From positions 238,814,422 to 238,874,421 of the forward strand of contig NC_081406.1 of NCBI RefSeq assembly GCF_030272615.1: a stretch of DNA of 60,000 bases, written 5' to 3'. The position numbers were made by a program, and so were the translations under genes. The notes beneath the pieces are model-generated. The model had not been told where the DNA came from. It saw only the letters and a program-made list of their open reading frames with translations, and ran no database searches. Positions within the stretch are counted from its first letter, which is position 1; every line of letters begins with the position of its first letter. Below are positions 24,154 to 37,432 of this stretch, piece after piece. Source of the DNA: Cryptomeria japonica (lineage: Eukaryota; Streptophyta; Pinopsida; Cupressales; Cupressaceae).

Positions 24154-25637
24154 ATTTTTTCTTTTGTATCTACAATGAGCAGTCTAGCGGTGAGCCGCTT
24201 TTGTAATCTAGCAATGAGCCACCCAGTAGTGAGCCACCCCTTTTGTAAACTCAAATATAACTAGTTATATTCTCTTGAGAGTTAACACTCTGATAGGACT
24301 TCAAAATATGTCTCGCAAAAAATTTGGTCACCTGGTAAAACTTGTTTATTTTTTGCTATATTGGGTCTTGGATGTACCTTTTATGGCTTAGGGCTTAGGG
24401 TTCTCCTTCATTTGTCAAGATTTTTTTTGTAAGCCCTGGACATGTTCTATTTTTTCATTACCTTTTTGAACTTTTAAAGTGACTTTAGGTCATTGATTCA
24501 TTGGCGAGGCCATGTTATGTTCCTAGGTTTTTATTTTGTCCCTCGGTCCCTTTTAATTTTTCCTAAGTCTTGGTTCGTGACTTAGGTTTCCTGTGGTCAT
24601 TTTTCTTTTTGATAGTTTTTTCTGTTCCTTTCTAAGTGTCCCCGTAATTCCATGAAGACTTTTGTTGACCATCCTTTTCATTGCAGCATCATGGAGAACT
24701 GCCATCTATCCTGAAGTTACCATGTGTCACAAAATGGGTGGCTGAGGCAAATATTTAAAAGGGTTTTTTAATATCCTATGTTGTCAAAGGTCAACGGAAA
24801 AGAGTTAAAGCTTGGCCAACTAAAGGGTGTATCATTTTGCATGTGCTAAAAATGGACAGAGATATTTAAAAAGTTTATCGAATGGTGCTCGAGCATTAGC
24901 AGCCTAAGCTAAATGGTTTCCAAGTGGACAGATTAAAGATTGTCTTGATCAGACGGTCCTCGCGATCCCATGATCATAAGGTGCAAGGGCATTGACCACC
25001 ACGGCATCACAGGATGATGCCACATGTCCTCACTGAGAGGGCAGAACTAAAGGTGGGACCATAGAGATGATTTGTAAGGCAGATTGATGCAGAGTTTTCT
25101 TATTGGATGAAGGTGGGGTCATATGTCAGCATAGATGTCAATGTCAGATTAACTAATGAAGATTGTTCGATTCACCAGCATGGAGGTAGATCTATGATAA
25201 AGATTCAAACTCATTTCAAAAATATTTGGAGCTATTTCATTTCTCACATGAGCAGTAATGATGGATAGTACGTAGGTCTGCCAACACAAGGACATTAAAG
25301 GAGAAAATGTTGCCCATTTTCTAATTACCAAAGGCATTCGAACAAGAGTAGAGAATGTTTCAAGAGCTAAAGGAAATTGTTGAAAGCTTTCGAAGCATAG
25401 AATTAAAGTTCACAGTGTGAAAAAACTGTTAGTCAAAGTTGTAGCTTTCTCTAGTGAATTTTAAGTTTTCGTGCATAGGGATTGCTTTCAATTTGTAGGG
25501 AAAGTGTTTTGATACGAACTAGGGTGGGGAGTTTGAAGTAGAATTTTAAAATCCTAGTTATATTGTAATAGTTGTAATATTTTCAAAAAAGCCTATGTTT
25601 CCTGTAGAACTTAAATCAAAAACCCTAGGTTTTCATA
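24154..25637. other. Non-coding sequence upstream of the long degraded ORF
   Basis: No gene recognised. A small imperfect duplication of an aatgagc..c block and ttttgtaa occurs at 24170-24250. The last part (about 25550-25637) is leader-like and ends at the ATG at 25638. Confidence 0.45.
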
Positions 25638-28600
25638 ATGGCACCCCAAAGACCACACTCTGGTAATATTGAATATCAAAGGAGGAATCTCTATGATGAC
25701 TTCTTAGACCAATTGAAGCCGTCAAAAAATGATAAATATCAAGGGCAGAGGTTTACACATGGATAGAGATTGGGTGAGGTTTTAGTCGACAATGCTTACA
25801 AGATATCAGATGCAAGGGTGCCTATGTCAAGGTTAATCATGTTCAAGATATGGTTCGGTCAAAGGAATCTACCTGCCCCATTTTCACAGGCATGTCAATA
25901 TGATTTGGTGAAGTTAGTTGTACCTACTATATTCTTGAATGTGGACTTATTGAGAACAATGGCAGATAAGTATGCCCAATCTCAAGGGTTGTGAGGGGAA
26001 GAAAAGGAGAAGTTGTTGAGCATCCAGAGGGAGGAGTTTCATGAGGTTTTTAACTTATATGAACCCTCTACATCCCTCAAACCTATCGATTTGGAGGAAC
26101 TGAAGAATGACTATGAGAAGACAAGGTCTTTAGTTAGATCAAGATTTCTCCCATCTCATTTGGCTAAGGCAAAAGATACTCAGTATTATATTGGCCCAAG
26201 TGTTGAAGAGCCTTTTCTAATTGATTCCTTTGCACATCATTTTAGGGCCACCGTTTTCACATTGTATTAGATTTTAGGTTCCCACCCAAGCACAGTAATC
26301 CCAAAACCATATATGCACATGGGGATTCAGATGCAGTACCCAAATTTTGCTGTGATTTATGACTTTGCTCCATACCTTGCAGACAAGATACATGAGGGGT
26401 TGTTATAGATTAAAAAGGGTGACACTGGTACTCTGTTCTACTAGTATTCCATGCTTATGTACATGTTCTTGTACAAAAGTGCAAATTTCTTTGCATAAGA
26501 GATGGAGTTGAGAAGGGTGGTGAATGGAGAAAACATGCCAGTACAAGTTTGGAGCATGGATATGTCATGGGATAGAATGGATGCAAGCTATGTAAGATTT
26601 TATAATTGCTTCGCATTCAAGCTTCGGGCTCGGTTGATAGTAAATATACCAAGGATTCCAATGGAGTTGTATGATTTTTTGAGGCCAATGGAAAAAAGGC
26701 TAGATTTGAAGCTTGAGCATAATTGGGGGATATTATTCCTTATTATGTGAGCATAGTTATAAGAGTATATGGTTTTCATGGACAGCCACATGTGTTGCCT
26801 TCCAATGTTCCACTTAGACTAGGATTTGCAAAAGTTATGTGGCAATTGGGCTGTATGCATGAAGATGAGCTGTGAAAGAGAGCTAAAGGAACCTTTTTCC
26901 CTGATTGCACTATAGTCCCATATTTTATAATTCTTAAAGGAGGATGGGTCTATTTTTAATAGGTTTTTTCTCCATATTCCTTGAGAGCTAGCATAAAGAG
27001 GCACAGTGACCTAGAGGGTTTTATGTAATGTTTAGAAAAAGAATCAAAGGAACCCAGTTGCCTCATTATTTTGATTTTCCAGAAGACTTAATCGGGAATG
27101 AATTTGATTTGGATAAACAAGAGGTTAGAAAAGAAAGATGGGTGGCTTATAATAAGTTCCTTAATAAAGTCCATAGATTGGATCCAAAGTATGATCCGTT
27201 GAGAGAATTTAGACCATTTTATAAGAAAATTGATTATTTGATAGAAAATTTGATGAAGTCATGTATGACCTAATGGATGAGGTGGATAACTTGGAGATAA
27301 CAAGCGGCCAATAAATAACGGAAGAACCTCCAAAATTAGCATCCCAACAAAGGCTATTGTCAAAGCCTTTGCAGCAAAGGCCCCTAGTACAAAGATCATC
27401 GTCACCACTAGAAGACCTAAACCAAAGGAGGAGTGACCTATTCACATGCCTTCAAGAGGGAGGGTTATTTATAGAAGAGTAAGAGATGAAAGTGATAGTG
27501 AAAAGGAAGAAGAGATAAAGAGGAAGGGAAAGGGGATAATGCAACAAGAAAAACCCCTTGAACCTCAGCATGGGCCTCTTAAGGGGGTAGTGATTATAGA
27601 TGTTGAATCTCCACCTGAAATAAGCCTTTCACCTCTTCCTTCATCTCCTCCATATAAGATTCAGAAAACTAACAAGCCTGAAGAACAACCTGCACAAGAA
27701 CCAGAGGAGGCGAATGTGATCATTCTTACTAATGAAGAGATGCAACTCAAAATCCCATCTCCACCAAGATCATTAGATTAGGACCTTTCTCTACTAGACA
27801 TACAAGGAAAATCCATTTAGGATACAAGGAAAGAGGCATGTGACAAATTCCTAGAAGATGAGACATTTGTTCACAGCCAAGCATTTTTACAGTTGGTCTG
27901 GACAACTAAAGTTGAAGAGTATAAAAATAGATGTACTGAGAAGAAGGACCAAAATCTTGACAGAAGTGATAAGGAAGTTGAAAAATAAGTTAAAAGTGAA
28001 ATTATGAAATAATTTAAATCCATCACTCCTACAGAAGGTAGAAGAATTATTGACCAAGCAGGGGTATTGATTCTTCCAAAATGGAATATTACAGATGTTG
28101 TAGCTTTTGATGCAATAAGGAAATCTCAACAGCCTTTGTATAATTCAAAGGAAGAAGTTAGATTGGCATTGCAAGGGTCTTACTATAGCCAAGAATATGC
28201 CACATTGGTAATATGGTTGTTAACTGTTGAGGTTAGAAATCCTGACATAGCAAACATAAACCCCAATTTAAGCAGAAGTTTGATTATAAAAAAAGCTTCA
28301 AAGACTTTGAAAGCAACTGACTTAACAGTGAATGTGCCAAGGTTGGCATAGGAAACAGCTAAGAGGGAAAAGACAAATAGAGAGGAATACCAAATAAAAT
28401 ATGAGCATGTATTTGCAGAGTATAATAAAGTTTAATAGAAGAATATCGAATTGGAAACTGTACAGTTCAACTACTGCAGCAAAAGCAATTAGAAGCCCCT
28501 CCTGATTTTCCCTCAACATCTAAAACACCTCTAGCCACCCCCATTGAGTCAACTTCTAAGCCTCCAATTGAACTTGAACCCTTTGTTTCTGTATTGGAAC

Positions 28601-29532
28601 CAATTATTGAGAAGCCTACATTTTTGTTTGACCCATCCAAGGCTCGGATGCTTGATAAAATAAAGGAATTGGAGCATCAAATAAAAGACACAGAGGAAAG
28701 AGTTATCTTAGAAAAGAAGGATATAGTGAGTACAGTTTTGAGCCATTTAAATGAGAATATTGACAATAGGTTATATAGTATTCATTTATTATTTTCTTTA
28801 TTGTTTGAAGCCATAAATAATTTTGACAAGGATCAAGAGGTAGTTGCGCCATTATTTGGTAAGTGGGTGCATAGAGCTAATGAACTAAAAATGATGTTCA
28901 TAGCTTCCAAGTTTCATGCTAGTAGACCTCAAGCAATTCAACTAACCTATTTGTTGGTGAAGTCATTACAATAATTTCAGACTCTGCTAGAGAATATAGA
29001 GAAGAAAATCAGAGAATTGATGAAGAGTTTCAATAAACTACAAGACACATTGTTGCCTAGGATTATGGAAGAGAGTGGAGATGTTAAACAATTGCAACCA
29101 TGGAAAGAGAAGGCAGAGAAGGTAATTAATTCTCAAGTAGAATTAATATGTGAAATTTTTGATATAGATATGCTTGAGGATAGTATGGATAAGATCATCA
29201 ATACAAGCACATTTTTTTAACTTTTGAGAGGGAAGCCAACGAAGTAGCCATTAAATATACTCCATATAGGATGAAGGCAGATGAGGTTATGAATTTTGAC
29301 TGGCCATCAGAAGAGGAGTATACTAATTGGGTGATAATGTACTTAAATGAAGAATAAGGTAGAAACAAATAGTTAGTTACTTACTCACAGGATTAACAAC
29401 TTGGTTCCCAGTTTTGGCATCTTGCAGCAGTTATTACCTCGGGAAGTGAATCCAGAATGTCATGAACCAGCGCTAGCATCATCTTCGGTAGTTTCTAAGA
29501 AGGCCAAGCATAAAGAGTTTTTTAAAAGATAG
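25638..29532 (+). pseudogene. Long degraded ORF of unknown function preceding the element E LTR
   Basis: ATG at 25638 (M-A-P-Q-R-P) opens a reading frame that can be followed for about 3.9 kb through stops and frameshifts to a terminal TAG at 29530-29532 (K-E-F-F-K-R). Segments: a globular-looking N-terminal part (25638-26755, one frame with stops); a part in a second frame (27028-27273); an acidic/Lys- and Pro-rich part (27446-27780) with E-E-E-I-K-R-K-G-K and S-P-L-P-S-S-P-P; a third segment (28067-28351) in the frame of 27446; and a coiled-coil-like helical part (28594-29220) in the final frame, with K-E-L-E-H-Q-I-K-D-T-E-E-R. No retrotransposon enzyme motif was found. Because the stop abuts an LTR-like region, it may be an extra ORF of an LTR element located 3' of pol. 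A host gene relic is the alternative. Confidence 0.5.
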
Positions 29533-30842
29533 TTAGGATATTTTGCCACTAAGGAATATTATTGTAACAAGAATCACAAGTGGTCCAATTATCTTGTGAC
29601 GTGTGTTTTCTCAGGCCTGAAGCTTGTTGTCTCCCTTGTTTTATAAAAGGGAATTCAGGGCCGTGCAGAAGGGGCTTTTTATGGTTTCTAGAATTTTTTG
29701 GTTCTAGATGAGTCCCAGTAGAGATTCATAGGTGAAGTTGAGAGTAATTTGTTAAGTTTGATATAGAGCAAATAGATAGAAAGTTCAGTGTCAAATTCTG
29801 TGAAGTTGTTGAATCCTTGGAATGTATACTATTTTTGGCAGAGCTGGTATTTGAATTTAAAAGGACAAAATTCAGATCTATTTCTCTCCAATGTACAATT
29901 CTGTCATATTTTGAATGAAATAAATCAAGGGTTTCTTTTCATTTAGCTCACTGTTGTGGTGTGTGTAATTTCTATTTCCTGCTTTAATCTAACGAATTAA
30001 TTAAAATGCTTGAATAGAATTACAGATTGATAGGACTTGTGCAGAGATTTCAATAAGAAGTTTTAGGTTTGGATACAAATGAGATTTATTGTAAGGTAAT
30101 AATATCTTAGATCTATATGCTAGGGTAATATTTTGTCATATATCAATATGCACTCTGTGAATTCAATCTCCCAATGGGATAAGGCACTGGTCTAGGCTAA
30201 ATACTTCTCTTGCTATCAGTATTTTGTTTGAGTCATCTTTGGCTTGATATTTCTTGATAAATAATGAATATCTTTTCATTTTTATGTACGTTTGTTGTCA
30301 TCTCATGCCCCAATTGGTTGAGGATTACTGTGGAATTAGTCATTCGTGCAGAATTCTTCCTTTGTGTTGAACCTTTTATATGAGATTATCTGCTTTGTTG
30401 TAGTGTTATTTATAATTGTGGTGCAGAGGTTGTAAATTCACTAAGGGATCACCCTCCTAGGTTTTGCAAAGCCCAAAGTGCAGAAGGATTTGTCAGGATC
30501 CTTGTCATTTGGTCCAAGTCATGGAGATTATTGAGTATTGGAGTTGGCTCCTCTATAGATAATTAAAAGAGTAACTTGGTTGCTACATCAGATAGCGTAA
30601 ATCCTGTTTGGAAACCAACACACTCTCTATGGTTTTCCCCATTTAGGTTTTCCACATATAAAATACGGTGTGTATCTTGTGGTTGTGTTCTTCATGTTTA
30701 TTTTGCATTAACTATTTTAGATCAATCAAGTTTGTTTGATATTTTCTATGGAGGGTTTTGGTTTTGAAGAAATTTTTTTAATTTGTAGGAAAATTGATCC
30801 TCCCCCCCTCTTAGTATTCTAGTTCTTTCAACTTGACCAACA
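29533..30842 (+). repeat. LTR of element E (right end sure, left end approximate)
   Basis: The right end ...cttgaccaaca is directly followed by attggtatcagagc, a copia primer site, so this is the end of a 5' LTR. A strong TATA box (tataaaagg at 29642) lies within it. The left end is placed at ttaggatattttg just after the stop of the long ORF, but the exact TG start is not certain. Near the right end is the C-run hairpin: GAAAATTGA (30789-30797) and TTAGTATTC (30811-30819) around ccccccc, with one mismatch and two G-U pairs. Confidence 0.6.
29642..29650 (+). promoter_or_regulatory. TATA box in LTR E
   Basis: tataaaagg in an otherwise non-coding LTR stretch. In plant LTRs such a box sets the start of the R region. 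Confidence 0.55.
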
Positions 30843-30844
30843 AT

Positions 30845-30856
30845 TGGTATCAGAGC
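30845..30856 (+). other. Primer-binding site of element E
   Basis: tggtatcagagc, two bases after the LTR end at 30842. Identical to the initiator-Met-type primer sites of elements A, B and G. Confidence 0.88.
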
Positions 30857-30913
30857 TTTGGTGTTTTGGTTGGAAAGCTTAACTGCTTGAGGGAGATCTA
30901 TGTCAGTTGAATC

Positions 30914-31900
30914 ATGACACCTATATGCATGACCGAAGAATTTCAAATGGATGAGGATTTGAAGACAGCTCTTGAAGATTTGAAAAGCATTGAGTCAAAG
31001 AATGAAGAATTGAAAGAGAATGTGAAGATAGCAAATGAATGTGTGCAGAAGTTGAGAGAGCAAATCCAGAAGTTAAAGTTAAGGTATAAGGAGGTTAACA
31101 ATCAGTGGAAACAGGCAAATGAAACTATCAAAGATTTGATGCAAAAGATTGAAGAAAAGGACAAGCTAGAGCACTTCCTGAAAGAAACAATAAAGTGGAA
31201 TTCTGGAGAATGTGAGAAGCTTGAACAAGAGATGAAGAATATGAAGGCAAAAAACAAGATCCTTGACAACATTAAACTCTTGGACGATTTGATTAACATG
31301 CAGCAAGTTATTTCAAACAAAACCGAACTTGGTTTCCAACTTGGTATGTGGTTAGATCAGAATGATAAAGAAGAAAACAAAGAAATCAAAGCTAGAGTGG
31401 AGAAGAAGTCAGAATATGAGAGGAAGTCCCAAAATTATAAATCTAATGCAAGAAGACCACCATTTCGATAGCCTAATGCACAGAGGTGCCCATCTTTTAA
31501 TGGTTATTGTTTTAAATACAATAAATTTGGACACAAGGTAGTAAACTATAGAAGCATTCAGTGTTATAGTTGCAAGATGTTTGGACATAAAGAAAGTCTT
31601 TGTAGAAATCATATTGTGAATTAGAATTAGAATTTGATTGATGCAAACAAAAAGAGTTATAAATTCATGGATACTATTACATTTGCAATAACTATGCACA
31701 TAAGGTCAATCAATACAAACACAGATCACATCTGGTAAGATCTGAAGGGAAGATTATTAACTGTTTCAAATGTAGAAAGTCTGGAGATTATGTTAATCAA
31801 TGCAGAAATGGAAACATGAAGAAATCTACTGAGAAGAATGTGATGAAGTATGGTGAATTAAAGAATAAAGATAATTTGGTCTGGAGAAAGAAGAGTGTGA
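30914..31900 (+). pseudogene. gag: Element E gag remnant: coiled coil plus CCHC zinc knuckles
   Basis: ATG at 30914. Residues 10-130 are Lys/Glu-rich with heptad-like spacing, typical of the coiled coil in the C-terminal half of SIRE-type copia gag. Next comes S-E-Y-E-R-K-S-Q-N-Y and, past a stop at 31469-31471, zinc-knuckle units: C-F-K-Y-N-K-F-G-H with two Cys changed to Tyr, C-Y-S-C-K-M-F-G-H-K-E-S-L-C-R (intact), and in other frames C-F-K-C-R-K-S-G (about 31770). The N-terminal capsid part expected of copia gag is absent; the coiled coil follows the primer site within 60 bases. Element C interrupts E at 31922, so its pol would lie beyond the window. Confidence 0.7.
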
Positions 31901-31921
31901 ACAAAAGAAGTGAGCATGATG

Positions 31922-33331
31922 TGTTGGATATTGGCTAATGTGTTCTCATTGATGTTAACATATGTGACATATGTGGAAATTGGAGATTGTTGGACAATTT
32001 TCTGTGTATTCTAGTGATGCAGTTTGATTGGATGAGTTGGTTTAGCCTATGTATTGTAGATGAGCTGATGTGGTTTAAAGGGTTTCTGGTACATTGTCTA
32101 TAGATGGTTGATTCTCATTTTCAAAGGTCTGCATGATGATTTGATCGAGTTATGAGATCTAGTATTATGGATGTTATGCAGTGGTTTGTGTTATCATGTA
32201 TTCTGGTTTGTGCTCTGTATTTCTCTGAAATTGCTATATCTTTAGTTGTGGATGTGTGGAATGTGTTTTGGATATTTATGTGTGTCCTCAATTAGCTTGG
32301 TTCATGATTTGGATATTCACAAGCAAATCTTCCAGGTTCACAGTCAATTATATTGATATTCTTGAGCTCTGGTAGAGAGATGATGATGATTATGATGATT
32401 TGATTTGTTGTGTTTGTTGTGATGCAATTCGCGTTGCTTGTGAATGTCTTTTGATCATGTTCTATGCATATTGATGGTACGCATTGATTATTGTGCATGT
32501 TATTGAATATTTTCCTTGTCCTATGATGTTCTTCATGTTATGCGATATTCTTGGTGGTTGTAGTGTGTTGTGGATGATTGAGGAATGATTGTTGGAGGTG
32601 TTGCGTGTTTGTGGTATTGATTTGGGTCCAAACTATGTCTTAGCCAACATTGTTTTGGTCTGCATGTATTGTTGTAGCATATGAGGATATTATTTTGTAA
32701 TTTGTATTAAGGGTTTAGCTGAACTTGAAAAATAGGTTGAAGGGTTTGTATAAATATATGTAAGATGTATGTCTGCGAGTGTCTACGTTGTATATGTGAT
32801 TGAATGATTGAGTTCGATGTGTGAACAAGTGATTTGATCTTTCAAAAGTGTGAAGGAGAAGAGAAGTGTTGTAGAGTATTTTGTGTGCCTAACTAAAACT
32901 GTACTCAAGTATATGGAGATGTTATTTTCACAGTTCATATGATCCAGATTGTAGTCCGAATTTTTTTGTAAGTTAGTGAGACTTCCTATAAGCCACTGAG
33001 CCTTCCCTTAAGGTTGTAGCCTTTCTAGGTTTCTTATTTTGATAATTTAGCTCTAGGTAGTGTGCCTGAATGAATGTGCATTCCCATTGTAATATTCACA
33101 TTTACTCTTAACAGGGTATTATCTCATTGTGGGTATGTTCCCATGGTGGTTTTTCCCTTAACCAGGTTTTCCACGTCAAAATCTTGGTGTTATGTGTGTT
33201 ATTGGTGTGGTGTTATTTCATGCTTTAATTGTTAATCATCGGATCTATTTTGTGGTTTAAGTTGTTGAAGTTTTGGTGCAAACTGATTCACCCCTCCCCC
33301 CACCTCTTAGTTTGCTACATTGTTGCCAACA
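31922..33331 (+). repeat. 5' LTR of element C (1410 bp)
   Basis: Starts TGTTGGATATTGGC with cattgatgttaac soon after, as in LTRs A and B, and ends ttgttgccaaca. TATA box tataaa at 32749-32754. The C-run hairpin is GCAAACTGA (33278-33286) with TTAGTTTGC (33307-33315), nine pairs including one G-U, around a C-rich loop. Confidence 0.85.
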
Positions 33332-33333
33332 AT

Positions 33334-33345
33334 TAGTCTCAAAGC
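33334..33345 (+). other. Decayed primer-binding site of element C
   Basis: tagtctcaaagc at the position where A, B, E and G have tggtatcagagc: three substitutions, two of them G to A. Confidence 0.8.
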
Positions 33346-33387
33346 TAGATCCTTCAAAAGAAGCTTGATCGCTTGAGGAGATCCAGT

Positions 33388-36300
33388 ATGGAAACCTTTG
33401 CTTTCAAGAAGGATAGTTCAAGATTTGATGGAACGAACTACACTCTCTAGAAGATTCGAATGCAAGTACATTTGAGATGCATTGGAGAAGAATATTGGAA
33501 GATCGCTAAGAATGTCTATAATGTCCCTTAGAATGGTCCTTCTACTCCGAATGAGCTGAAGGAAGCATAATACAATATTAGAGCCAAGGAAGCATTACTG
33601 AGTGCCTTGTAAGATTCTAAAATGACTAATGTGATGGATCTTGAAACCGCTCATGAGATCTGGATAAATTTAGAAACTTTGCATGAAGTTGACAGTTATG
33701 TGAAATTTTCTAAGTTATAGAGCTTGAAAGGAAAGTATGAGAACCTGAAGATGGTGAAGATGAGAATATTACTTATTTTATGTAGAAAGTGAATGAACTT
33801 GTGTGTGGAATCAGATGTGCAGGTGGAGTCATTGAAGAAACTGATATTTTTGCTAAAGTGTTGAAATCCTTGACTCTTGATTACAAGCATAAAGTTTCTA
33901 CTATTGATGAGATATGGACTGTGAAAAATGTGACAAGAGATATGTTGGTTGGAAAGCTTTCTTCTTTTGAGTTGAGTGAGTTTTGAGACCCTCTTTCTAA
34001 GACTGAATCTGTATTCAAAGCTATTGTTTCTAGGAAGCATAAATATGATCCAAGAGAAAGTTCTACAAGAGTATCTAGATATGAGAAAGGGATGAAAGAG
34101 ATAGAAGATGAAGAAAGAGAGCTTGAGGAGATTGAAGCACTTATTGCTAGAAGATTGTGTAAAGGTGTCGATAAGTATGAAGGGAAGTTACCTCTTAAAT
34201 GTTATTCTTGTAATAAGATAGGACATTTTGCTTCAAGGTGTTTGGAAAGAGAGAGAAATCCTAAGAATCCATTTAATCCATATAAGCCTAAATATTAGAA
34301 AAAGTGTTATTATGTTGTTGATGAAAGTGTGATAGATGACGAGTCAAATAAGGGTAATTCAAGAGATTAATTTGTGTTAATTTTTATCAAGGAAGATGAT
34401 CCTGTAACTACAAATTCTACAAGTTGCACTAATGAAGAGAAAGCTTTAGCTGCTAAAGCTAAGGAGAAAGATGAATGGATAATTGACAGTGGTTTATCTC
34501 ATCATATGATAGGTGATAAGAGTAAATTTGTAAACTTGGAAAGGTATGATGGTGGTATTCATAAGATTTGGAGATAACAAAGCTTGTGTAATCCATGGTA
34601 AAGGTTCTATTTCTCTTGATGGTAAGCATAATACTAATGATGTGTTGTATTTTGAAGGTTCAAAGCATAATCTTTTGAGTGTTAGTCGAATGGTTGATAA
34701 GGAACGTAACTTTCAATTCAAGAACGACAAATGTGAGATCTTGAGTAGCTTGGGAACTGATATTGCATCAGGTGCAAAGACTAAAGATAATACCTTTCAC
34801 TTGAATGTTGGTGGTAAAAGTTGTTTGATTTCTCAGATTGATGAATTTGGTTATGGCATAAAAGGATGTGTCATGTAAATTTTGATTGCATGGTTAAGAT
34901 AAGTTCTACTCAAATAGTAAGACATCTACCAAAGTTAATAAAGCCTTCTAATCCGATATGTAAGGAATGTCAATAAGGGAAGTAGACAAGAGTTACTTAT
35001 AAGAGAAAATAGTATAATTCTAATGGATTGTTGGATCTTGTGCATGCTAATCTGTGTGGTCCTTCTAGAGTAAGAAGCTTGCAAGGTGACAAGTAATTCA
35101 TGTTGTTGATTTATGACTATTCAAGAATGAAGTGGGTTACTTTCTTAAGGGAGAAGTCTGAAGCATTGGAGAAGTTCAAGATTTTCAAAGTTAGATTTGA
35201 AACTGAGACTAGAATGAAGATGAAGTGTCTGAGATCTAATAGAGGAGGAGAATTCACTTCTGATGAGTTTAATGCATATTGTGAAGAGCATGGAGTTAAG
35301 AGATAGTTATCTGCTCCTAGGACACCACAACAGAATGGTGTTGTGGAGAGGAAGAATAGAATAGTTCAAGAAGCTGCTAGAACCATGATGGTTGAAGGAA
35401 ACGTTCCACATATATTTTGGAGAGAAGTTGTGAGTAATGTTGTATACACTCTTAACTGAGTAAATGTCAAAGGTGATACTGGTAATACTCCTTATGAGTT
35501 GTGGTTTGGTCATGCATCTATTGTTAGATATTTTAGAATTTTTGGTAGTAAATGTTATATCAAAAGAGATGAAGACCTTGGAAAGTTTGATGCTAGATGT
35601 GATGAAGAAATCTTTCTTGGTTATTCTACTAAAAGTAAGGCCTATTGATGTTATAATAAAAGATTGAGAAAGATGGTTGAAAGTGTCAATGTGAAGGTTG
35701 ATTAAGGTAATACAAGATAGATTAGATCGTGTGGATATGATTCTAATGATCAGGATGCTAGTTCAAATAAAGGGAAGCCGGTGTTGAATCAAGTTCAATT
35801 CAATCTGGAAAAGATGAAGAATCAAGGAGAAATTGCAGATGTTAATGCAGAAGAAAGAGTTCAAGAACCTGAGGTTCAAGAAAATCCTAAAACTCCCACA
35901 TATGTAAGGTTGAATCATTCAAAAAATCAAATTATTGGTGATAAGAATAAAGGTGTGATGACTAGAAGAAGATTTGCTAATAAAATTTGTTTAATTTCTA
36001 AGATTGAACCTAAGAATGTTGATGAAGCTTGTAAAGATGAAAATTGGATTAAATCTATGGAAGAAGAATTGAATCAATTTGAGAAAAATAATACATTGAT
36101 TCTTGTTCCTAGACCTAAGAATAAAAAATTTAATTGGAACTAAATGGGTTATCCTGAATAAGTTGAATGAACAAGGTGAAGTTGTCAAAAATAAAGCTAG
36201 ACTTGTTTGTAAAGGTTATTCACATATGGAAGGAATTGAATATGAGGATACTTTTTCTCCGATGGCTAGAATTGAAGTCGTTAGAGTATTTCTTGCCTAT

Positions 36301-37432
36301 GTTTCTCACAAAGATTTCAAGGTTTATTAGATGGACATCAAATCAGCCTTTCTTAATGGAGAATCGGAAGAAGAAGTCTACATCGAGCAACCAGTTGGAT
36401 TTCAGCCAATAGATGAAAAGATCATGGTTTGCAGGTTGAAGAAAGAATTATATGAATTCAAGCAAGCCCCTAGAGTCCGGTATGCCAAATTGGATATGTT
36501 ATATTCAATGACAGTCCCAAAGACACTGAGAGAGGAGGGTGAATGAGTGTCTAACCAGTTAGCAATATATTTAAACTTATTGATAGCTTTGCAACCCAAA
36601 ACAGTGTACCGATAAATAAGAATTATTGCAGTAAACATAAATAATAGAGATAGCATAGAAACACACCATAACACAAGATATTTAACAAGGAAACCCGGTG
36701 TGGGAAAAACCTCGGTGGGATTTATGACCCACAATATTTACTCACTAGCCAATGAATAAATACTACTTACAATAGGGGACCTGTACATGCAGGGAGGCCA
36801 ACAGTCTAGAGCTCACTGCTCAATGAAGAGTCACACTGACTAGAAAAATGGATAATTAAATCCAATACAATGTACTACTCAAAATAGCATCTCTAATGCT
36901 AGGTTCAGTACCGGTTTAAGATCAGATAGATACCTTATCCAAAAACCTTCACTGCTACTAAACAATTATTCTCTACCATACATATTATCTTATATCATGT
37001 GTCTCCCATCAAAATGACCATAATATCTCATACATATATGAGTCTTTTATAATATACCATGTTGGCTTACAAAAGATAATTATATTACAATAAACAAAAG
37101 TTCATCTCATGTCGGCTAGAGTGTCGGTATGCTTTGTTTCCGATGTAATCTGAATGTCGATGAAGTGCCAATTGGTTGCCATCAATGACAACATCAACTA
37201 TTCTCATAAGAGTGTAGATTGCCAATAGGATAAGTATTTGATGAACCTTGGATTCAATAAAGGTATTGCTGACAATAATCTTTATTTCAAGATTGATCAT
37301 AATAATATCTTGATTGCTTAAGTTTTTGTTGATGACATTATCTTTGGAGGAAATGATTATCTATGTAAGAAATTTTTTGAAGAGATGTAGAATGAATTTG
37401 AAATTTCTATGATTGGTAAAACAAAATTATTT
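33388..37432 (+). pseudogene. gag-pol: Element C gag-pol (gag, protease, integrase, partial RT), interrupted
   Basis: ATG at 33388. Gag resembles those of A and B (F-D-G-T-N-Y at residues 13-18; stops at about 33448 and others). The zinc knuckle C-Y-S-C-N-K-I-G-H-F-A-S-R-C lies near 34200. The protease motif is W-I-I-D-S-G-L-S-H-H-M (34477). Integrase has D-Y-S-R-M-K-W-V (35112), L-R-S-N-R-G-G-E-F (Asp of the usual S-D changed to Asn) and, after a UAG at 35304-35306, S-A-P-R-T-P-Q-Q-N-G. RT runs from N-K-L-N-E-Q-G-E-V (36158) through M-D-I-K-S-A-F-L-N-G to Y-A-K-L-D, is cut by the solo LTR at 36497-37227, and resumes with Y-L-M-N-L-G-F-N-K-G and V-F-V-D-D-I-I-F-G until D cuts it at 37433. Several further stops and frameshifts are present, for example a one-base loss near 34852 in the L-W-H-K-R region. 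Confidence 0.88.
36497..37227 (-). mobile_element. Solo LTR (731 bp) inside RT of element C
   Basis: Flanked by ggata at 36492-36496 and 37228-37232, and it separates two parts of one RT reading frame. On the plus strand it starts TGTTATATTCAATGACAGTC and ends gattgccaata. On the minus strand the features have copia LTR order, with the C-run hairpin near the 3' end (arms AGACACT 36521-36527 and AGTGTCT 36546-36552). Related to the solo LTR at 39334-40116 (shared aaacccggtgtgggaaaaacct block). Confidence 0.88.
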
